Source: Spisula solida
Taxonomy: Eukaryota > Mollusca > Bivalvia > Venerida > Mactridae
Assembly: GCA_947247005.1 (NCBI GenBank)
Contig: OX365955.1
Location: 38,047,822-38,111,821, forward strand
Reading direction: 5' to 3'
Length of the DNA stretch: 64,000 nucleotides
Shown one piece after another: positions 59,001-64,000 of the stretch; position 1 is the stretch's first letter, and the number at the start of each line of letters is the position of its first letter. Under the pieces are notes generated by a model. It did no database searches, was not told where the DNA came from, and saw only the letters and a program-made list of their open reading frames with translations. A program made the position numbers and the translations under genes.

Positions 59001-61759
59001 ATTTTGCTGCCTCCAAGTAGTGTATTTTAGTGCTCGGTTCCTGAGTTGGATTTCATTCTGGCAAATGAATTTAACTCCGTAAGTTTGTATTGGCTAGATC
59101 TGATTGAAAGTCCAACATCAACCCTTCGGTTTCTCATAAACATATCTAATCCGAATGTTCTGAATTTGAGCTCTTGCAGAAATAATCTCGATGACGACAT
59201 TCATGTAATAACTTATTGCTGAAAACTTGATCAGTTGTACTTATAATTCGTCAATATTGCACCCACTATAGTTGCAAATATAACCCCAACCATTGAATTG
59301 AAAGTTTTGGATGTATGTGGCATTGCATTTAGTAGTTCAAATATTTCAATGGTGGATAGAATAAGTATCTTTCAACACATTTGGATCTTGAATGACAGTG
59401 ACTAAAGTGTATAATACACGAAGAAGGAACGATAACTGCAATATAGATAATGCAATAATAGTTCATGTTGTTTTCTTTTACAATGTCTACCGTGGTTGGT
59501 TTAATTTCTAATGGCAGACTATTTGATATTGTAATTAACACATAATGATAACTTCTGTACTTCTAATTGACAGTTTTAATGAAGATAAATATTGTTTGAA
59601 CCTTTTTATTCATTAGAATGTTTTAATACTAAACACTTTAATATAAATACAAACTAATTAAAATGGCAATTACGAGGTATATACATGTAAAATCATATTT
59701 CATGTTCATGTTTGTTTTCATTTTAAATAGTTATTATCATGACAGTGTTAATTAGCATTATTATATCTGTATTAATTTTGCATTAATGCGCTCTTAAAAA
59801 ATAGTCAAGTGTAATGATTTTTTGATGTTATCTCGGTTTATTTTGTTTTGATTTTAACATTATTTGCTACATATTTAATCCATTTTCTGTTTTCAAATTT
59901 GCAAAACCAAACTGTCGTAAGTGCCTTAAAGATGCAATGATAAAGACTCGAAATGTCGTATATCCAATGTGACACTTTGGTTTTAACATTTTGTGTAAAA
60001 ATGTTACAAATTTGTCGTATCTCCAAACATAAAAGTCACATTTCTAATTAAACGGCTCACGCAAACGGCTAGATACTGTGCAAGATGAAGGAGAGAAACA
60101 AAACACAAAAAGTGGTGTTGAAATCTCTGAAAAATTTTATAAGGTGAAAAAGTTATATCATTTCAAAACTTTAAACGCCAATATCTCAAAACTACAAAAA
60201 GGTTGATACGACAAATCGTTTTTCAGGCGACGAGTTGTTTAGAAATATGTTCTTTTTGGACACAGGCCAAACAATGTCTTTCGTGAACCCAGACTTTAGA
60301 CAGTACATACTGAATGTAACTGACAATGTGGTAGAAAAGTCGCCTTACAATTCATTGTATGATATAATAAAATATCAACAAATGTAAGTGCTCAGCACTT
60401 AGATTGCCATTATGATAATTTTACATGTACAATCTCAGTCCATATTAGCTTCTATTGATTTGATGGTTGAAATTGACACGATTTACTAAATATAGAATGT
60501 GAAATATACACAATTATATAAATAGCATACGACTACGCTCTAGCAGGGTGCTTCCGGGCTCAAATAGTACAAATTAAAACTATAAATAGCTCAGCCTCGT
60601 TTTTTCTATGTGATCGAATAGATCGAACAAAATATCACCCTGCAGGTCTATTGGGAAAATACATTGAGATGACACGTGAGGTGTATTTACGTATCATAGT
60701 TACGGCGGATAACTGCAATACTGCACTGGTAAAGTGTGCGATAACTGTAATACTGCTATGGGTGTGACACATTAACCATGATCTCCGTTAACATTAAATC
60801 ATGGTACAAATTACATACAGAACCACACAGTGTGGAACAAGTGTGAAGCCGTCTCTAAAACAACACGATATGACACACATATCTAGGGTTGCTAAATTGA
60901 TGCTTAATTAACCCTCACAACAACAATACGTATCACTGCTTTATTGAACGTAATGTTTTGTTTAAGACATGTGGCTATATGAGTCACGTGACCACTGGTG
61001 TTGGCTTTGGCCATATTACATTTTTACACCTCCTATGGTATTAATAAATATAAATAAACCACATTAAACTGATCAGACTTAAACCAGCATATGATCGGAG
61101 TTTCAAGTTTAATGAGGTCAGATAATGCACAATGCTAATGAATTATGTTCATTGATACAACATACGGTTGCTTTTAAAAGCAGCTGCCTGTTCATTACAT
61201 GTGAATTTATTTGGATGTTTCCTTGAAAGATATTTTAACATTGTCTCCTGTAGCCAGGTGGTTCGTTTCTCAGAACAGAATAAAATATTTTATTTATCCA
61301 ATCAAAGGGTCATATACCATGATATCTGAATCACAGTATAAAAGCTAATAAACAGTAAAACAAAATAAAATGATGATCGCTAAAGCATAGGCCCCACTGA
61401 GCCTTTTTGCCTCGGCGATGTACTCCCGATGGACATAAATGAGTTATCTGGACATCGGGAACAGGTCCATCGTGTTCTAGGAGAAGCTTCGGGGAAATCA
61501 TGAGACAATTTGTGATAAAGGAAGGAATCGTGATGAACCGGGTGCTATCGGAACATTGGCGATTAGGAATTTCTCAGTTGGATCTAGGCTTAACGCACGA
61601 TTGACTGTATTTCAATAATAAAGCATAACGATACTAACGCTTCAACTGTTGCTACTTTCAGGGAACACCATGTGGACGTTTACAGTATATGTAGCAGTCA
61701 GTAGTTCACCGTGTGCAGACATTGATGTACTCAGCTTGATAAAGGCTGCACAAGACTAG
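56070..61759 (+). CDS. unc-22: Post-kinase Ig 5 and C-terminus, long form (exons 56070-56180, 56601-56744, 61662-61759)
   Basis: The first exon reads P-C-F-R-E-F-P-K-S-Q-N-A-T-E-G-T-P and F-R-C-E-V-D-S. The second reads S-W-M-K-D-T-R-I-L-D-D and A-T-D-T-G-T-Y-H-V-E-V-N-N-D-K and ends in phase 1. The last exon, after acceptor CTACTTTCAG, supplies the missing strand G (G-N-T-M-W-T-F-T-V-Y-V) and a 22-residue tail ending at TAG 61757-61759. Strand G lines up with the Ig at 55185 (G-T-A-S-S-Q-F-T-L-F-V). The first donor is uncertain: 56174 and 56180 are both in phase. The last exon is the least certain part. Confidence 0.65.
56745..61661 (+). other. Last intron of the long form
   Basis: AT-rich intron of about 4.9 kb. 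It contains recurring GTCGTATCTCC motifs (57820-58120 and 59950-60030), an open splice-bounded segment at 60227-60383 and a CCTAGG-type MITE (61383-61591) near its end. No Ig-like coding was found in it. Confidence 0.5.
61383..61591 (+). mobile_element. AAGCCTAGGTCCCACTGAG-family MITE, third full-length copy
   Basis: The left end AAGCATAGGCCCCACTGAG and right end CTCAGTTGGATCTAGGCTT are diverged. The interior is inverted relative to the copy at 23725. Confidence 0.7.
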
Positions 61760-61960
61760 ACAATGTACACTATCCGTGGCTGCAATCGCATCAACAACAT
61801 TGTGTAATCAGCTGGAAATTGTTGTCAATGTAAACGTGAGAATCAAATTTCGTGGATTCTGGCGAACAAGACAATTTCATGAGAGGCGTAAATTCGTGCT
61901 TTTCTTTCGTGGGGGACGTAAATTCGTGGTTTTCAGAGCTCGAAATAAACAATAGAGACT
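61760..61960 (+). other. Possible 3' UTR of the long form
   Basis: Sequence after the stop at 61759 contains an AATAAA at 61944-61949. That signal lies in a repeat-like AAATTCGTGG block, so the assignment is weak. Confidence 0.25.
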
Positions 61961-62945
61961 GATACAACGTTTAAAACCGTGTTGATTTTACGCCGTGGTT
62001 GAGTTCTTCCTCGATTGATCCATGCAAATTGATCTCCATCGAATATGATTGGTTGTACAGTAGTTGTGGCCTATCTCGATTGATCCAGACAGCGACTGGT
62101 GGAGATGAAATTAATTATGTTCAATTAAATCATGTACGATCGTAATACTTCTTTGAGACTCGATGTTGACATCAGTGTCTGACTGAAATATAGCCATATT
62201 TTGTTGTGAATATGATCACCGAGCCTTATGTAATCAATATATCGTCTTCAATGTTTTATGTTGATCAATATAATAGACACAATCATGTTCTGTTCACCGG
62301 TGCACTCGTGAATGGCTGCTCTGTGAGTAAACAACTTCTAGTTTCGTCTGGTTCCCGATCTTTACTTTACAAACTAATGTACTGTAAGATTGGGGACGGG
62401 AGCCAGGCTACTTCCGGGTGGTTTTAATAGGCTGTGTTTTGACGCTAACCATGGTCACCTTAGTTGAACTTGAGATCGTTAAAACGTTCAGTGGGTAACA
62501 TATGGTCGAACCATCGCTATTATTCAAGGCTTCTTTCATTTGCGTCATCTTGAAAATATTCAAACGCAAACATGGGTTTTGACGCCTGAAGAAAGCAGAC
62601 ATGCGCAGATAATGGAACCAGACTGGACTTCAGTTAGCGCAAAAACCCAGCCATACAGTCTGTTCCACTGATCTGATATTAGCAAATCAACAAATTCGTA
62701 GTAAATGTATAGACTATACAACGCGTGGAAGGGTCTAATGGTATTCACAAACCGGTTAAGGCTTCCTTAAATATTAAGTTTTCCATAAAACCAGCGCGGT
62801 CAGTTGGAATAGACAGGTAATAGTAAGTTAGAAACTCGGTCATCCTACCCTCTACATGTATTGGTAACAATTTTCGATGCCAACTTCCGCTCAATTAACG
62901 TATTACCTCCATTGGTTAATGTTTTTCTTATACTACAGAATACAT
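61960..62945. other. Stretch without a supported gene
   Basis: Sequence with CTCGATTGATCCA repeated near 62015 and 62075, but no domain-bearing frame or clear element border. Confidence 0.4.
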
Positions 62946-63266
62946 GAGCCCGTTGCATAACCGAACCGCTACTAAGCTCTCGGTAGCGCTACGCTTCAAA
63001 AAAGAGCTTCGTAGCGGTGGAAGCGGAAAAATTATATGCTACCGGCGAGCGCTCGCGGATAGCAGACCGTTGCATAGCAAAGCGCTATCGAGCGCTACCA
63101 AAGCGGTCCGTTACACAATAAAGCGCTTCGAAACGCACCCCTAGAAAAGTGATAAAGAAACGGTATGCTATTGGCGAGCACTGCTCGCTCGTAGCGTGTC
63201 GTTGCATAGACGTAAGAAAGCGTTCGATAGCGCCTTTTAGAAGCGGCTTGGTTAGGCAAAGGGCTC
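62946..63266 (+). mobile_element. GC-rich MITE full of AGCGCT palindromes
   Basis: The ends GAGCCCGTTGCATAACC and GGTTAGGCAAAGGGCTC form inverted repeats of about 29 bp with several mismatches. The interior holds many CGCTA, AGCGCT and GCGAGCGCTCGC motifs, giving strong local folding and a CpG content far above the surroundings. Confidence 0.65.
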
Positions 63267-63475
63267 CGTGTGTATCTTATTTTCGCAATTTTCGTAATCT
63301 TATGTAGTTTTATATAGTCAAATCATTTGATGTACCAGTAACGGAATCGTTATTTTGTGACTTTCATGTAACTGAAAAAACCCTGCTTTACAGTATGTCT
63401 CATGTAATCTCATTAAACATGTCCCTTTCCATGAATGTGTTTGAATTTATTTTATTCATGTTTTCATTAATGTAT

Positions 63476-63476
63476 A

Positions 63477-63521
<45 letters not shown>

Positions 63522-63528
63522 AAATTAA

Positions 63529-63584
<56 letters not shown>

Positions 63585-63586
63585 AT
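63476..63586 (+). repeat. AAAT tetranucleotide microsatellite
   Basis: About 110 bp of AATA/AAAT repeats with one short interruption (ATTAAATTAATTAAAT). The length is prone to assembly error. Confidence 0.95.
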
Positions 63587-63590
63587 ATAC

Positions 63591-63829
63591 CTGGGCTGGT
63601 ATTCACAAAGCATCAAATATTTTGACTAAAGTTAAAAAATAGTATTGCATATATCGTGCACAAATTGAAGATTAACCCATGTTTTCTTAGTGATTATAGT
63701 AGCTCTTTACATAATGATTTAAACCTATGCAAAAAAATCAATAATCTTGATTGTCATGTTAGGCTGACATACTTTAGAAATTTTCGTGTTTTTAAGAAAA
63801 ATTAAGATGCTTTGTGAATACCAGCCCAG
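63591..63829 (+). mobile_element. 239-bp MITE with perfect 24-bp inverted ends
   Basis: The left end CTGGGCTGGTATTCACAAAG continues with CATC and is the exact reverse complement of 63806-63829. The left flank is the microsatellite and the right flank is repeat R2. I see no clear target duplication. The interior is AT-rich. Confidence 0.85.
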
Positions 63830-64000
63830 ATTTATATAGCGCCCCTTTTCATGCGAACGCACGTTCAAAGGCACTTTACATAATTGTGTTGCAGCCACAA
63901 GTGCGCAGATGCATCCTCTACCAGTGCAAATACAGCATGATCTGACCAGAGGGACAGGCTGAGAGAAAGCCCCTGAAGGGAGAGACATTAGACATGATAA
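63829..64000 (+). repeat. SINE-like repeat R2, second copy, cut by the window end
   Basis: GATTTATATAGCGCCCC, TTCAAAGGCACTTTACA, GTTGCAGCCACAAG and CATGATCTGACCAGAGG match 3166-3320 in order. Confidence 0.65.

Noticed and set aside
44795..61759. A separate Ig-domain gene downstream of twitchin
   Set aside because: No start exon or promoter is visible, the phase matches exon 33420-33600, and three Igs complete the family's usual five. It remains the main alternative and is not excluded.

Overview
The window is animal genomic DNA: AT-rich, with short GT-AG exons, long introns and many short terminal-inverted-repeat elements. It looks like a mollusc, probably a bivalve, judging from the gene structure and the density of repeat families; I cannot name the species. 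Nearly all coding sequence is on the plus strand and belongs to one gene, the 3' part of a twitchin-type (titin-like) giant muscle kinase. The 5' part lies upstream of the window.

Region 255-34954 holds 42 exons that join without a frame break. In order they encode Ig, Fn3, Fn3, Fn3, Ig, Fn3, Fn3, Ig, Fn3, Fn3, Fn3, Ig, Ig, Fn3, Fn3, Ig, Ig, Fn3, an N-terminal kinase linker, a Ser/Thr kinase, a C-terminal regulatory tail, Ig, Ig, and a Ser/Gly/Tyr-rich tail ending in a stop at 34954. The Ig-Ig-Fn3-linker-kinase-regulatory tail-Ig block is the conserved core of the titin/twitchin/projectin family. A 3' UTR of about 2 kb probably follows.

Region 44795-61759 holds seven more plus-strand exons. 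They encode exactly three further Ig domains and a short C-terminal peptide, and their first exon has the same phase as the short-tail exon. Twitchin and projectin carry five Ig domains after the kinase, so 2 + 3 Ig looks like the ancestral long C-terminus. The exon at 34488 would then be an alternative last exon giving a short form with two Igs and a Ser/Gly/Tyr tail. That tail carries RRxS motifs like those that protein kinase A uses in molluscan twitchin.

Several introns contain minisatellites built from, or touching, splice junctions: 11 copies of a 5' splice site (13.0-13.7 kb), three copies of a 3' splice site with in-frame 12-nt micro-exon potential (11.3-11.5 kb), and about ten copies of the 3' splice site and first 22 nt of a kinase exon (26.9-27.4 kb).

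Mobile elements fill the rest. They include a 2.0-kb Polinton/Maverick deletion derivative with a perfect 6-bp target duplication, Harbinger-type MITEs with CWG duplications (one nested inside the Polinton), a hAT-type MITE with an 8-bp duplication, a TA-flanked mariner-like element that splits a dead LINE, a hammerhead-ribozyme-like motif next to a splice donor, and several other MITE and dispersed-repeat families. I saw no CRISPR array, no intact tRNA or rRNA gene, and no convincing minus-strand gene.
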